Below, one piece after another: positions 1 through 9,321 of a DNA stretch of 32,824 bases. The stretch's first letter is position 1. Each line of letters opens with the position of its first letter. The translations under genes were made by a program, and so were the position numbers. The notes under the pieces were generated by a model. That model searched no databases. It worked only from the letters and a program-made list of their open reading frames with translations, and had not been told where the DNA came from. Origin of the DNA: Rhodospirillaceae bacterium (lineage in GTDB: Bacteria > Pseudomonadota > Alphaproteobacteria > UBA6615); assembly GCA_002724635.1 (NCBI GenBank), contig PBPM01000028.1, positions 1 to 32,824 on the forward strand, given 5' to 3'.

Positions 1-25
1 AGACGGCTCGGTTTCGAGGCGAACC

Positions 26-1270
26 ATGGCCAAGCTCCAGCCCGTGCGCGGCACCCATGACCTGATAGGCGATGAGGCGCGCGCGCATCTCGCGCTGATC
101 GATGCCGCGCGGACCGTCGCGGTGCGTTACGGCTACGGCCCGATGGCGACCCCCATTTTCGAGTTCACGGATGTCTTCCAGCGCACCCTCGGCGACACCT
201 CCGATATCGTCACCAAGGAGATGTATACCTTCGAGGACAAGGGCGGCGACAGTCTGACCCTACGGCCCGAAGGGACCGCCGGGGTGGCGCGCGCCGTCAT
301 CTCCGGGGGGCTGCGCAACGAGCTGCCGCTGAAATGTTTTTACAACGGCCCCATGTTTCGCCACGAGCGACCCCAGAAGGGCCGGCTGCGCCAGTTCCAC
401 CAGATCGGCGCCGAGCTGGTCGGAGTGGCGGAACCGACCGGTGATGTCGAGATCATCGCACTAGGCGTGGATATTCTGGACGCGCTGGGTGTCCTGTCGG
501 AGACGACCCTAGAGTTGAACACGCTGGGCGACGGCCCGAGCCGGGCCGCCTATCGTGACGCGCTCGTCGACTATTTCACCGGTCATGCCTACAGTTTGTC
601 CGACGACAGCCGGGAAAGGCTGACGCGCAACCCGCTGCGAATTCTCGATTCCAAGGATGCGCGCGATCGTGCCGTGATCGCAGATGCGCCGGTGTTCGAG
701 GACTATCTTAGTGAGGACGCGCGCGCCTTCTTCGATGCCGTCCGCACCGGGCTCGATACGCTCGAGATCGCTTATACGCTCAACCCGCGGCTGGTGCGTG
801 GCTTAGACTATTACAGCCACACCGCCTTCGAGTTTACGACCGAGGCGCTGGGTGCCCAGGGGACTGTGCTAGCCGGCGGGCGGTATGACGGACTGATCGA
901 GACCATGGGCGGCCCGGCGACTCCCGGCGTCGGCTGGGCGGCCGGCGTCGAACGGCTGGCGATGGTGATCGGCGACCCCACGCCTGCGCCGCGTCCTGTC
1001 GCGCTAGTCGGCATGGGCGAAGCAGGGGAGCGCGAGACCGTGCGCCTCGCTCGTGAACTGCGTCGCGCCGGGCTGACGGTTGAGCTGTTGTACAAGGGTG
1101 GACTGACGCGCGGCCTGCGCCGCGCCGACCGTGTCAACGCGGCTGCGGCAGTGCTGATTGGTGACGATGAGCTGGGCCGCGGTGCCGTTACCGTGCGTGA
1201 CCTCGACAGCGGTGAACAGGCCGACGTGGCGATTGCTGATCTGACCGACCACCTCGCCGCCTACCGTTAG
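26..1270 (+). CDS. hisS: Histidine--tRNA ligase (HisRS)
   Basis: This cytoplasmic class II aminoacyl-tRNA synthetase charges tRNA-His. The 414-residue product has the usual bacterial length. Seen in the sequence: the KLQPVRGTHDL opening, RPEGTAGVARA near residue 80 (motif 2 region), RPQKGRLRQFHQ just after, the histidine-binding GLDYYSHTAFEF near residue 260, GGRYDGL and the motif 3 stretch GVGWAAGVERLAM. The C-terminal 90 residues fit the anticodon-binding domain. The ATG at 26 follows a GAGG at 16-19. It leads a same-strand run with hemA 12 bases downstream, so co-transcription is likely. The start of the run lies only 25 bases into the window, so its promoter is not visible. Confidence 0.97.
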   Translation: MAKLQPVRGTHDLIGDEARAHLALIDAARTVAVRYGYGPMATPIFEFTDVFQRTLGDTSDIVTKEMYTFEDKGGDSLTLRPEGTAGVARAVISGGLRNELPLKCFYNGPMFRHERPQKGRLRQFHQIGAELVGVAEPTGDVEIIALGVDILDALGVLSETTLELNTLGDGPSRAAYRDALVDYFTGHAYSLSDDSRERLTRNPLRILDSKDARDRAVIADAPVFEDYLSEDARAFFDAVRTGLDTLEIAYTLNPRLVRGLDYYSHTAFEFTTEALGAQGTVLAGGRYDGLIETMGGPATPGVGWAAGVERLAMVIGDPTPAPRPVALVGMGEAGERETVRLARELRRAGLTVELLYKGGLTRGLRRADRVNAAAAVLIGDDELGRGAVTVRDLDSGEQADVAIADLTDHLAAYR

Positions 1271-1282
1271 CGAGCGATACGA

Positions 1283-2617
1283 ATGGGCCACCGTCCGGAA
1301 TCCGGGGCGGCGCCGGCCGACTATGTCGTCGTGGGCGCCAACCACAAGACTAGCAGTGTCACGTTGCGGGATCGACTTTTTGTCGAGGGCGCCGACGTGC
1401 CGGCGCTCCTTGCGAGGTTGCGCACCGGCGGGTTCAACGAGGCGATTATCGTATCCACCTGTGACCGGGTGGAGGTTCACGGCGCCGCGGTCGACCCGGT
1501 GTGCGCGGCGGCAGCCGGCCGCGATCTGCTCGCGTCACGCGCGGGCGGGTACGAGGGCCTGCCGGGCGGCGCGATTTTCGATCTGACCGGGGATGCAGCG
1601 GTGCGACATGTGTTTGCCGTCGCCGCGAGCCTGGAGAGTGTGGTGGTCGGCGAGGCGGAGGTGCTGGGCCAGATAAAGGCGGCCCACGCGAAGGCGGCCG
1701 AGGGCGGGGGTGCCGGTACGGCGCTTGAGTCCCTGATGCAGCAAGCCTATGCCGCAGCCAAGAAGGTGCGTGCGGAAACGGCGATCGCGGAGGGGCCCGT
1801 CTCGATGGCGGCAGCGGCGGTGAAGGCCGCGGGGAGCCTGTTCGGCAGACTCGAGAATGTTTCGGCGTTACTCGTCGGTCCGTCGGAGATGGGAATCCTG
1901 ATGGTCGATCACTTTCGGGGTGGCGGATTGCGCCGGGTCACGGTGGCGGCCCGCAACGCGTCCCGCGCCGCCGCCCTGGCGCAAATCGTCGACGGACACA
2001 GCGTGACCTATGACGATATTCCGGATGCGCTCGTCGATGCCGATCTTGTGATCGGTGCGGCCGGTCTCGGACGCCACATGATTACGGCGGAGATGCTGCG
2101 TGCGGCTCTTCGCGCACGCCGTCGCAAGCCGGTTTTCGTTCTCGATGTCGCGATCCCGGGTGATGCGGATCCCCGAATCGCGGATCTCGACGACGTCTTC
2201 TTATATGACCTCGACAATCTCGAGGCGATCGCGCGGTCGAACCGCGACATGCGCGATGCCGCTATGCAGGCGGCTTGGGCCATCGTCGACGATCATGTCG
2301 ACGCGTTCCGGGTCCGGCAGGCCGAACGTGAGGCGGTACCGGTGGTCGCCGAGCTACGGACCCGGTTCGGGGCTGTGCGCGACACGCTGCTGACCGAGTA
2401 TCCGCGCGCGGATGCGGAGGAGGCCACCCGGCGCCTGATCAACCGCCTCCTGCATGAGCCGTCGGCCGCCCTGCGCGAGGCGGCGCGCACGACAGGCGCG
2501 GAGAACCCGGTGGCAGAGACGGCAAGGCGCTTGTTCGCGCTGGCGGATAACCAGAGTGATGATGATACCGAAAGGCGGGAGGGGCGGAAAGCGGACCCCT
2601 CCGGAAGCGAGGACTGA
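1283..2617 (+). CDS. hemA: Glutamyl-tRNA reductase
   Basis: This enzyme reduces glutamyl-tRNA-Glu to glutamate-1-semialdehyde with NADPH, the first committed step of C5-pathway tetrapyrrole synthesis. The 444-residue protein shows [15 protein letters not shown] near the N-terminus, the catalytic cysteine C60 in STCDRVEV, and [13 protein letters not shown] in the catalytic domain. A nucleotide-binding domain ([10 protein letters not shown] region) and a helical dimerisation domain follow. The last 25 or so residues are charged and low in complexity. Many well-known alphaproteobacteria make 5-aminolevulinate with the C4 enzyme ALAS, so a C5-type HemA is a useful lineage marker. Its TGA shares one base with the prfA ATG, which points to translational coupling. 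Confidence 0.95.
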   Translation: MGHRPESGAAPADYVVVGANHKTSSVTLRDRLFVEGADVPALLARLRTGGFNEAIIVSTCDRVEVHGAAVDPVCAAAAGRDLLASRAGGYEGLPGGAIFDLTGDAAVRHVFAVAASLESVVVGEAEVLGQIKAAHAKAAEGGGAGTALESLMQQAYAAAKKVRAETAIAEGPVSMAAAAVKAAGSLFGRLENVSALLVGPSEMGILMVDHFRGGGLRRVTVAARNASRAAALAQIVDGHSVTYDDIPDALVDADLVIGAAGLGRHMITAEMLRAALRARRRKPVFVLDVAIPGDADPRIADLDDVFLYDLDNLEAIARSNRDMRDAAMQAAWAIVDDHVDAFRVRQAEREAVPVVAELRTRFGAVRDTLLTEYPRADAEEATRRLINRLLHEPSAALREAARTTGAENPVAETARRLFALADNQSDDDTERREGRKADPSGSED

Positions 2618-3705
2618 TGAGCCTGGATGAAAAACTCGACCGTGTGGTGGAGCGTCACGCCCAATTGGCCGACATGCTGGCGCAGACCGACGGCAGCGAT
2701 CCGCAGGAATATGTCCGCCTGTCGAAGGAATATTCCGACCTGAGTCAAGTCGTCGAGACCGTACTCGCACTTCGCGCCGCGCGCGAGGAGATCGTCGGGC
2801 TCGAGGAGATTCTTTCGGACGAGGGCGGCGACACTGAGATGAAGGAGCTCGCCGAGGCTGAGATCGAGGAACTGCGCGGGCGCGTGCCCCAGCTCGAGCA
2901 GGTGCTTAAGATCATGCTACTGCCGAAGGACGAGGCGGATGCGAAGAATGCAATCCTCGAAATCCGTGCCGGGACGGGTGGCGACGAGGCAGCGCTGTTT
3001 GCGGCGAACCTGTTCCGAATGTACCAGCGCTATGCCGAGCACAAGGGCTGGAGGGTCGAGGTGATGGATTCCAGCGACACTGGAATCGGAGGTTTCAAGG
3101 AGATCGTATCATCGATCAGCGGCCAGGACGTGTTCTCGCGCCTGAAATACGAATCCGGTGTCCACCGTGTGCAACGGGTACCTGAAACCGAGAGTAGCGG
3201 GCGGATTCATACCTCTGCGGCCACTGTCGCCGTGCTGCCGGAAGCCGAAGAAGTTGACATCGACATTGCCGAGAGCGACCTGCGCATCGACACCTACCGC
3301 GCGTCGGGGCCGGGCGGGCAATCGGTGAACACTACCGACAGCGCGGTCCGCATCACGCATGAGCCGACTGGGATCGTGGTCACCCAACAAGACGAGAAAT
3401 CCCAGCACAAGAACCGGGCCAAGGCCATGCGCGTCCTGCGCGCGCGTCTCTATGAGCATGAGCGCCAGCAGATTGACGCCGAGCGCGCAGCGTCCCGGCG
3501 CAGCCAAGTGGGCTCTGGCGACAGGTCCGAGCGCATCCGAACGTACAACTATCCTCAGGGGCGGGTAACCGACCACCGAATCAACCTGACTCTTCATAAG
3601 CTCGACCGCATCCTCGACGGGGAGGGGCTTGATGAACTCGTCGATTCGCTCACAACAGAGGAACAGGCGGCCCAACTCGCCGAGGACGATGGCACCGATG
3701 AATGA
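2617..3705 (+). CDS. prfA: Peptide chain release factor 1
   Basis: RF1 reads UAA and UAG in the ribosomal A site and triggers peptide release. The 362-residue protein carries the GGQ hydrolysis motif at residues 233-235 within [17 protein letters not shown], the same numbering as in E. coli. The PxT-type stop-recognition tripeptide appears as PET in [15 protein letters not shown]. The N-terminal 100 residues are acidic and helical, as expected. The ATG at 2617 overlaps the hemA stop by one base. The end overlaps prmC, whose product methylates the GGQ glutamine, so enzyme and substrate are made from neighbouring genes, the common bacterial arrangement. Confidence 0.97.
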   Translation: MSLDEKLDRVVERHAQLADMLAQTDGSDPQEYVRLSKEYSDLSQVVETVLALRAAREEIVGLEEILSDEGGDTEMKELAEAEIEELRGRVPQLEQVLKIMLLPKDEADAKNAILEIRAGTGGDEAALFAANLFRMYQRYAEHKGWRVEVMDSSDTGIGGFKEIVSSISGQDVFSRLKYESGVHRVQRVPETESSGRIHTSAATVAVLPEAEEVDIDIAESDLRIDTYRASGPGGQSVNTTDSAVRITHEPTGIVVTQQDEKSQHKNRAKAMRVLRARLYEHERQQIDAERAASRRSQVGSGDRSERIRTYNYPQGRVTDHRINLTLHKLDRILDGEGLDELVDSLTTEEQAAQLAEDDGTDE

Positions 3706-4570
3706 TATACAGGCCAACACGGTCGCGGTGGCTTTGGTCCAAGCCGCTGATCGCCTGAAGGCGGCTGGTGCCCAAACACCGGAGCTCGACGCGCGTGTCC
3801 TACTGTGCCATGCGACGGGTCGCGATTATGCGTGGGTAATAGCAAACGGCGAGGTAGAGATCGGGCCGGCCGCGCGGGATGGTTTTGCTGAAATGCTGGC
3901 GCGCCGGGAACGCCGTGAACCCGTCTCGCAGATCGTCGCGGCGCGCGAATTCTGGTCCCGGGATTTCCGGGTCACACCGGACGTGCTGACGCCGCGCCCG
4001 GACACAGAGACGCTCGTCGAGACAGTACTGTCGCGAATCGAGGACTGGGATGCTCCCTTACACATGCTCGACCTAGGCACCGGCAGCGGCTGCCTGCTCC
4101 TGACGTTGCTGGCCGAATGTCCCAATGCGACGGGCCTCGGCATTGATGCTTCCCCCGAGGCACTCGAGGTGGCCGCATCGAACGCCGTGGCGCTGGGGCT
4201 GGATATGCGCGTCGCGTGGCTCGAGGGCGACTGGTGCGACGGTCTAGATGGCAATTTCGACGTAATTGTCTCAAATCCGCCCTATATAGCGCGCCACGAG
4301 CTGCGCCATCTCGAGCCCGAAGTGCGGGACTATGAGCCCCGGCTCGCCCTAGACGGCGGCGCGGACGGGTTCGCGGCATACCGGCGGATCGTCCCGGCGT
4401 TGCGTCGCCTCGGCACGGGGGCATCAGTCATTGCATTGGAACTCGGGCAGGGTCAGGCGCACGGGGTCGCGGCGCTGGGACGGGTCGCCGGATTGCGGAT
4501 CGCCGACGTCGATCAGGATATCAACCGGCGGGCGCGGGTAATTACGTTCGAGCCCGCATCAAACGGTTAA
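3698..4570 (+). CDS. prmC: Release factor glutamine methyltransferase PrmC
   Basis: PrmC is an S-adenosylmethionine-dependent N5-glutamine methyltransferase that modifies the GGQ glutamine of RF1 and RF2. Visible are the helical N-terminal domain, the SAM-binding [12 protein letters not shown] stretch and the catalytic NPPY at residues 193-196. The frame is open further upstream, with ATGs at 3629, 3689 and 3698. I chose 3698 because GAGGA at 3682-3686 lies 11 bases before it and the resulting 290 residues match the family; 3689 is almost as likely. The gene overlaps the last 8 bases of prfA. It closes the housekeeping run; a 258-base gap without a recognisable gene follows. Confidence 0.94.
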   Translation: MNDIQANTVAVALVQAADRLKAAGAQTPELDARVLLCHATGRDYAWVIANGEVEIGPAARDGFAEMLARRERREPVSQIVAAREFWSRDFRVTPDVLTPRPDTETLVETVLSRIEDWDAPLHMLDLGTGSGCLLLTLLAECPNATGLGIDASPEALEVAASNAVALGLDMRVAWLEGDWCDGLDGNFDVIVSNPPYIARHELRHLEPEVRDYEPRLALDGGADGFAAYRRIVPALRRLGTGASVIALELGQGQAHGVAALGRVAGLRIADVDQDINRRARVITFEPASNG

Positions 4571-4828
4571 CTGTCTCCGAGCCCGCGATCAAAAAAGTTC
4601 TTGGAAAACAAAAGCGAGCCGCCTAGGGTGTTGTTGTCAGATACACCGCATGTTGCTTTTTGTGATCTCAATCCCTTAGGCCTTGGCGTGTAGTCTGAAC
4701 TCCCGGATCCGAACTCGAAGAGACCACTCGCGGTCGAGCGGTTCTTCCTGAAAAGCGCGTTATACATACGAATTGTGCCGATCAACCGAGAGTTGGACCG
4801 TAATCAGAAACACTGATCGACGGAAGCA

Positions 4829-5371
4829 ATGCGACCAAACGCAAACAACAGGCGGCAGCGGGGCCGCGGCGGACGCAAGTCTGGCAACCCCCGTAATCAG
4901 ACCTATGACAGCAACGGCCCCGGCGCACGCGTGCGCGGTAATCCGTCGCAGATCTATGAGAAGTATCAGCAGCTGGCCCGCGATGCGGCGTCTGCGGGTG
5001 ATCGCGTCGGGGCGGAGAACTTTCTCCAGCACGCTGAGCATTACTACCGGCTGATGAGTGCGGCTGCGGCGAAGAACGAGCAGCGAAACAACGCGGATGA
5101 GAATTCGCGCGACGAGAACGCGCGCGATGAGCAGGCGCGCAGCCCCGGTAACGGCCACGGCGCATTCGTCGAGGATCTGCAGGCCGAAGACAACGCGGCT
5201 GACGATAGCGTGCAGGCTAACGACGATGCCGACGCGAAGCCCAATGGGCGTAAGCGTCGCACACGGCGTTCGAACGGACGTGACGACGGCGGCAAGGATG
5301 CTGCCGACGAGAGGACGGCCGGCGATGACGTAAGCGAAGCTGCCAGCGACGACGAAGGCGTTTCAACCTGA
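4829..5371 (+). CDS. DUF4167 domain-containing protein
   Basis: This 180-residue protein is of unknown biochemical function and belongs to a family found mainly in Alphaproteobacteria. The N-terminal 80 residues carry the domain: a very basic, Asn/Arg/Gly-rich start (NNRRQRGRGGRKSG), then a helical core with PSQIYEKYQQLARDA and NFLQHAEHYYRLM. The remaining 100 residues are low-complexity and rich in Asp, Asn, Arg and Ala, probably disordered. The basic start suggests nucleic-acid or ribosome binding, which is inference only. Its place between prmC and clpB is one I associate with this class of bacteria. The gap before it contains a TATACAT box at 4761-4767 that might serve as a -10 element; no convincing -35 accompanies it. 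Confidence 0.85.
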   Translation: MRPNANNRRQRGRGGRKSGNPRNQTYDSNGPGARVRGNPSQIYEKYQQLARDAASAGDRVGAENFLQHAEHYYRLMSAAAAKNEQRNNADENSRDENARDEQARSPGNGHGAFVEDLQAEDNAADDSVQANDDADAKPNGRKRRTRRSNGRDDGGKDAADERTAGDDVSEAASDDEGVST

Positions 5372-5398
5372 CATCGCACCCGTTGTGAAGCCAAGTAA

Positions 5399-6149
5399 TC
5401 AATGCGGGAGATGTTGTTGCGCGGATGGGGCTGGCCCGGGGTCAACACGCGCGAAGATGCCAAGGTCCCGGTGCCCCGTTCGTTTTGCAGTGCCTTCGGC
5501 AAGGTCATTTCCCGCGATGCCGTCTCAAGGGAGACGTTCGCCGCGGCGTAGCGCCGTTTGTGCTTTATGACTTCGACTACTGCCCCGCTGGTGCGGACCT
5601 CGCGGTCGACCCATGCGAACTCGCTCTAAGCGGCCGTAGCGGCGAAAAAGATGTTGCTGCGGAACTGGCGTGCATTCGAAGGGCCTATAAATGCGCCGAG
5701 ATAGGCGACGCTGTTTACGTTAATCCGGGAAACGACCTTGGTGTCGAGATCGGAGAAGCTGTGATCGCCGGCCTCGAGCAGGGCGGCGTTCTTGGGATTT
5801 TATCCACCGGAAAATCGGCACGGAATGCCTCGACGGATGCCCGTCCTGGGTTGGTCGTCAGCGCCGATCCGAGAACTATTTGGTGCTTGTGGCGCAGAGC
5901 CGGGATGCCGGTTTCGGCTTAGTGTAAGGCATTGAGCTCCGCCAACCTCTTGTCCCGCAAGAGGGCCAGAAAGTTCATCTTGCGCATCCACACCGAATTG
6001 GCCGTGTCGAACGCGAAATCGGGCTGACCGAGTGCCAAACGGCGGTCCCCCTTAATGGTTTAGCCTTTTTCGAGCCGGGCATTGGGCAGCACGGCTCTAG
6101 AAAGCTCCTTACCGAGTAGCTATGAATTTCTCAGACAGTGTCCGTTCAT
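5399..6149 (-). pseudogene. Degenerate MOSC domain-containing protein gene
   Basis: Reading the minus strand from an ATG at 6149 gives, across several frames, a nearly complete MOSC-domain protein (a molybdenum-cofactor-sulfurase-related fold thought to handle sulfur or molybdopterin substrates). Recognisable pieces in order are an IHSYSVKELS stretch (family YPVKGLS), KGDRRLALGQPDFAFDTAN, VWMRKMNFLALLRDKRLAEL, LTTNPGRASVEAF, SFSDLDTKVVSRINVNSVAYL, ARQFRSNIFFA, SEFAWVDREV, TLPKALQ and GHRDLGIFARV. The lesions are in-frame stops at 6060-6062, 5919-5921 and 5626-5628, and frame changes near 6110, near 5795 and near 5470. The family cysteine of the RCAATN motif reads RYAAAN here. The total span of about 250 codons matches the intact family. 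This accounts for most of the 1-kb gap before clpB and explains the open frame on the opposite strand at 5425-5922. Seen by eye, without alignment. Confidence 0.8.
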
Positions 6150-6222
6150 CGGTTGCTGCATCGTTCGTATTTGCGCGATGAAATCGTCTTCGTGTGGCGC
6201 GTTGTCATGGTGGTTGCTGGGT

Positions 6223-6250
6223 CTTGTGTTGCGCGTTGGCAACACCATAT
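6223..6250 (+). promoter_or_regulatory. Candidate sigma-32 (RpoH) heat-shock promoter of clpB
   Basis: CTTG at 6223-6226 is followed after 18 bases by CCATAT at 6245-6250, the latter preceded by CA so that the -10 reads CACCATAT. Laid on the E. coli sigma-32 pattern (CTTGAAA, 13-15 bases, CCCCATNT), the spacer is 13 and the -10 matches 7 of 8. Transcription would start near 6258 and leave a leader of about 118 bases before the clpB ATG. A heat-shock promoter is what this family normally has. Not tested against a scored matrix. Confidence 0.6.
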
Positions 6251-6375
6251 CTCAAGGCAGCAGAAAGGTTCGTGCATTGTATGGCGAGCCGACCGTGTGC
6301 CCTTGTGGCGAATGCCGGGATCGGGTTCGTCTTCCAAGCCTGCCTCATGTGAGGAGGTCGTTCGAGGAGAAAAGC

Positions 6376-8973
6376 ATGAACTTCGAGAAATATACCGAAC
6401 GCGCGCGAGGATTCGTTCAGGTTGCGCAAGACCTAGCGCAGCGCAGCGCACATCAGCAGTTGGTGCCCGAGCATCTGCTCAAAGCCCTGCTGGATGATGA
6501 GGAGGGACTGTGCGCCAACCTCATCCGCTCCGCGGGTGGCGATCCGGTGGCCGCCGGGCGGTCGGTCGAGCAGGCGCTCGCTAAGCTTCCTAAGGTCGAG
6601 GGCGATGGCGCCGGCCAGGTCTATCTGGCCAAGGACATAGGACGCATTCTGACTGCGGCCCAGGACGTCGCGGACAAGGCTGGAGACAGTTTCGTTACGG
6701 TCGAGCGTCTGCTGCTGGCGATCGCGCTCGCAGCCGGCACTTCCGCCGCGAAGATTCTGGCGGGTGCTAATATTACTCCGCAGGCACTGAACGAAGCGAT
6801 CAACGCGTTGCGCAAAGGCCGCACGGCCGACAACGCCGCGGCCGAGGGCGCCTATGACGCGCTCGCGAAATATACCCGCGACCTGACCGCCGCGGCCCGG
6901 GATGGCAAGCTTGACCCGGTTATCGGACGCGACGAGGAGATTCGTCGCACGATCCAGGTGCTTTCACGCCGCACCAAGAACAATCCGGTCCTGATCGGCG
7001 AGCCGGGTGTCGGCAAGACCGCCATCGTGGAAGGACTCTCGCTGCGGATCATCAACGGGGATGTGCCAGAGAGCCTCCGTGAGAAACGCTTGCTCTCGCT
7101 CGACATGGGCGCGCTAATCGCCGGTGCGAAGTTCCGTGGCGAGTTCGAGGAGCGGCTCAAGGCGGTGCTCGAAGAGGTTACTGTGGCCGCGGGCGAGATC
7201 GTGCTATTCATCGACGAGATGCACACCATCGTCGGCGCCGGCGCGGCCGAGGGATCGATGGACGCCTCGAACATGCTGAAGCCCGCGCTCGCGCGCGGCA
7301 ACCTGCATTGCGTTGGCGCAACGACCCTAGACGAATATCGCAAGCATGTGGAAAAGGACGCGGCGCTGGCGCGGCGGTTCCAGCCGGTGTTCGTATCCGA
7401 GCCGACCGTCGCCGACACCATCTCCATCCTCCGCGGCCTCAAGGAAAAGTACGAGCTACATCACGGCGTGCGGATCATAGATGCCGCGCTTGTGTCGGCT
7501 GCGACCCTGTCCAACCGTTACATCGCAGACCGGTTCCTGCCGGACAAGGCGATTGACCTCGTCGACGAGGCCGCGTCGCGGCTGCGCATGGAGGTGGATT
7601 CCAAGCCGGAGGAGATAGACGAACTCGATCGTCGGATCATCCAGCTCAAGATTGAGCGCGAGGCACTGAAGAAGGAAAGCGACAATGCGTCGGCGGACCG
7701 GCTGGAGGCGCTAGAGAGGGAACTCGGCGAGCTGGAGGCCAGGTCTGCGGACCTGACCTTCGTCTGGCAGACCGAGAAGGAGAAGCTCGTAGGAACCCAG
7801 AAGCTCAAGGAGCAGCTAGACGCCGCGCGCCTCGAGCTGGAGCAGGCCCAGCGGGCGGGCAACCTCGAGCGTGCGGGTGAACTGGCCTACGGCCTGATTC
7901 CGGATCTCGAGAAAGCAGTGGCAGAAGCCAACGACGCGCCGGATGGCAACATGCTCGATGAGGAAGTCACCGATTCACACGTCGCGGGTGTCGTGTCGCG
8001 CTGGACCGGGGTGCCGGTCGAGAAGATGCTCGAGGGTGAACGCGAGAAGCTGCTAGCGATGGAATCGGTTCTGGGCTCCCGGGTCATCGGGCAGGGCGAG
8101 GCGATTGGTGCCATATCCAACGCTGTGCGCCGTGCCCGAGCAGGCTTGCAGGATCCCAACCGCCCGATTGGTTCGTTCCTGTTCCTCGGACCTACAGGCG
8201 TGGGCAAGACCGAGCTCACCAAGGCGCTGGCCGATTTCATGTTTGATGACGAGCAGGCGATGGCCCGTATCGACATGTCCGAGTATATGGAGAAGCACAC
8301 GGTTGCCCGTCTGATCGGCGCGCCGCCGGGATATGTTGGATACGAGGAGGGCGGCGCGCTGACCGAGTCAGTCCGACGGCGCCCCTACCAAGTGATCCTG
8401 TTCGACGAGGTTGAGAAGGCGCATCCGGATGTGTTCAATGTGCTGCTGCAGGTGCTTGACGATGGGCGCCTGACCGATGGCCAGGGGCGAACGGTCGACT
8501 TCAAGAACACACTGATCATCCTGACCTCAAACTTGGGTAGCGAGCATCTTGCTAACCAGACGGATGGTGAGGATCCGGACGCGGTTCGCGATGCTGTGAA
8601 GGAATTGGTCCGGGCAGCGTTCCGGCCCGAGTTCTTAAACCGGCTGGACGAGGTTCTGCTGTTCCGCCGTCTGACGCGCGAGCAGATGTTCAGGATCGTC
8701 GAGATTCAGCTTAGCCATCTGCGGCGCCTGCTTGAGGACCGGAAGATCGACCTCAACTTGAATGACGCGGCAACCGCATGGTTGGCAAATGCCGGCTACG
8801 ACCCCATCTATGGCGCTCGCCCACTTAAGCGCGTGATCCAGCGTCACCTGCAGAATCCGCTCGCCGCGATGCTGATCGAAGGCGTGATCGCGGATGGCGA
8901 CACGGTGAATGTGTCGGCCGGCGCGGATGGATTGTTGGTCAATGGCGAAGTCGTGCGGGCCGAGGCCGCCTGA
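6376..8973 (+). CDS. clpB: ATP-dependent disaggregase ClpB
   Basis: ClpB is a hexameric AAA+ chaperone that, with DnaK, pulls polypeptides out of aggregates after heat stress. The 865-residue protein has the N-terminal repeat domain ([12 protein letters not shown] onward), a first AAA module with Walker A GEPGVGKT at residues 208-215 and an FIDEMHT Walker B, a coiled-coil middle domain around residues 400-530, and a second AAA module with GPTGVGKT near 605-612 and LFDEVEKAH. The open frame extends upstream to 6082, but the ATG at 6376 has GAGGAGA at 6364-6370 and matches the family N-terminus, so the extension is rejected. A sigma-32-type promoter lies at 6223-6250. The next gene on this strand is a dead anti-sigma fragment. 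Confidence 0.97.
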   Translation: MNFEKYTERARGFVQVAQDLAQRSAHQQLVPEHLLKALLDDEEGLCANLIRSAGGDPVAAGRSVEQALAKLPKVEGDGAGQVYLAKDIGRILTAAQDVADKAGDSFVTVERLLLAIALAAGTSAAKILAGANITPQALNEAINALRKGRTADNAAAEGAYDALAKYTRDLTAAARDGKLDPVIGRDEEIRRTIQVLSRRTKNNPVLIGEPGVGKTAIVEGLSLRIINGDVPESLREKRLLSLDMGALIAGAKFRGEFEERLKAVLEEVTVAAGEIVLFIDEMHTIVGAGAAEGSMDASNMLKPALARGNLHCVGATTLDEYRKHVEKDAALARRFQPVFVSEPTVADTISILRGLKEKYELHHGVRIIDAALVSAATLSNRYIADRFLPDKAIDLVDEAASRLRMEVDSKPEEIDELDRRIIQLKIEREALKKESDNASADRLEALERELGELEARSADLTFVWQTEKEKLVGTQKLKEQLDAARLELEQAQRAGNLERAGELAYGLIPDLEKAVAEANDAPDGNMLDEEVTDSHVAGVVSRWTGVPVEKMLEGEREKLLAMESVLGSRVIGQGEAIGAISNAVRRARAGLQDPNRPIGSFLFLGPTGVGKTELTKALADFMFDDEQAMARIDMSEYMEKHTVARLIGAPPGYVGYEEGGALTESVRRRPYQVILFDEVEKAHPDVFNVLLQVLDDGRLTDGQGRTVDFKNTLIILTSNLGSEHLANQTDGEDPDAVRDAVKELVRAAFRPEFLNRLDEVLLFRRLTREQMFRIVEIQLSHLRRLLEDRKIDLNLNDAATAWLANAGYDPIYGARPLKRVIQRHLQNPLAAMLIEGVIADGDTVNVSAGADGLLVNGEVVRAEAA

Positions 8974-9017
8974 TCGCCGCGGTTGTCCTGAGGTGTTTCT
9001 TCACCGTCGGTGCGCAG

Positions 9018-9314
9018 CAGCGTCATGATTTTATCCGCACGCCGCCGGATCTTTCGGGCCTCGCGGGCGATTAAGGCCCCCCGTTGTTGCCCGCATCGGT
9101 GTCCGGGTAGGTTACTCAATTCTTGTATGAGCCCGAGCCAAGCGAACGGCTGTGCCTTTATGCGGAGCAGAACCGTTATGGCAGCGAGACTGTCTCCCGT
9201 CTCTCCGGTCATGATGAAGTTTTGGTCTTCTCGTGGAAGGACAGCACTCTCGCCTGTCTGCTGATCGGTCAGGGCGAATGCGACCCGCAGCCGGGCTTGG
9301 CGCGCGCCATCTGA
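9018..9314 (+). pseudogene. Decayed C-terminal fragment of an anti-sigma factor gene
   Basis: One plus-strand frame behind clpB reads, through stops, like the periplasmic C-terminal part of membrane anti-sigma factors of the RsiW/COG5662 type. It shows TPPDLSGLAGD, a stop (TAA 9072-9074), PPLLPASVSG, a stop (TAG 9108-9110), then QFLYEPEPSERLCLYAEQN, GSETVSRLSGHDEVLVFSW and LLIGQGECDPQPGLARAI. Family members typically read PDLS, GGRLLP, FMYED, GRRLTLYVR, ETAFRF, FYWxDGxLGYAL and LARAV at matching positions. The N-terminal zinc-finger and membrane parts are gone, and clpB abuts the fragment. No ECF sigma-factor gene is nearby. Recognised by eye, so the family call is moderate. It fills most of the 348-base gap between clpB and the M23 gene. 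Confidence 0.55.
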
Positions 9315-9321
9315 CGGGAAC

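Noticed and set aside
5425-5922. Plus-strand open frame of 165 codons between the DUF4167 gene and clpB, with some coding look.
   Set aside because: It is antisense to the MOSC pseudogene on the minus strand, which explains its composition.
6082-6375. In-frame N-terminal extension of ClpB by about 98 residues.
   Set aside because: It spans the candidate promoter, lacks family similarity, and the ATG at 6376 has a strong ribosome site and matches the ClpB start.
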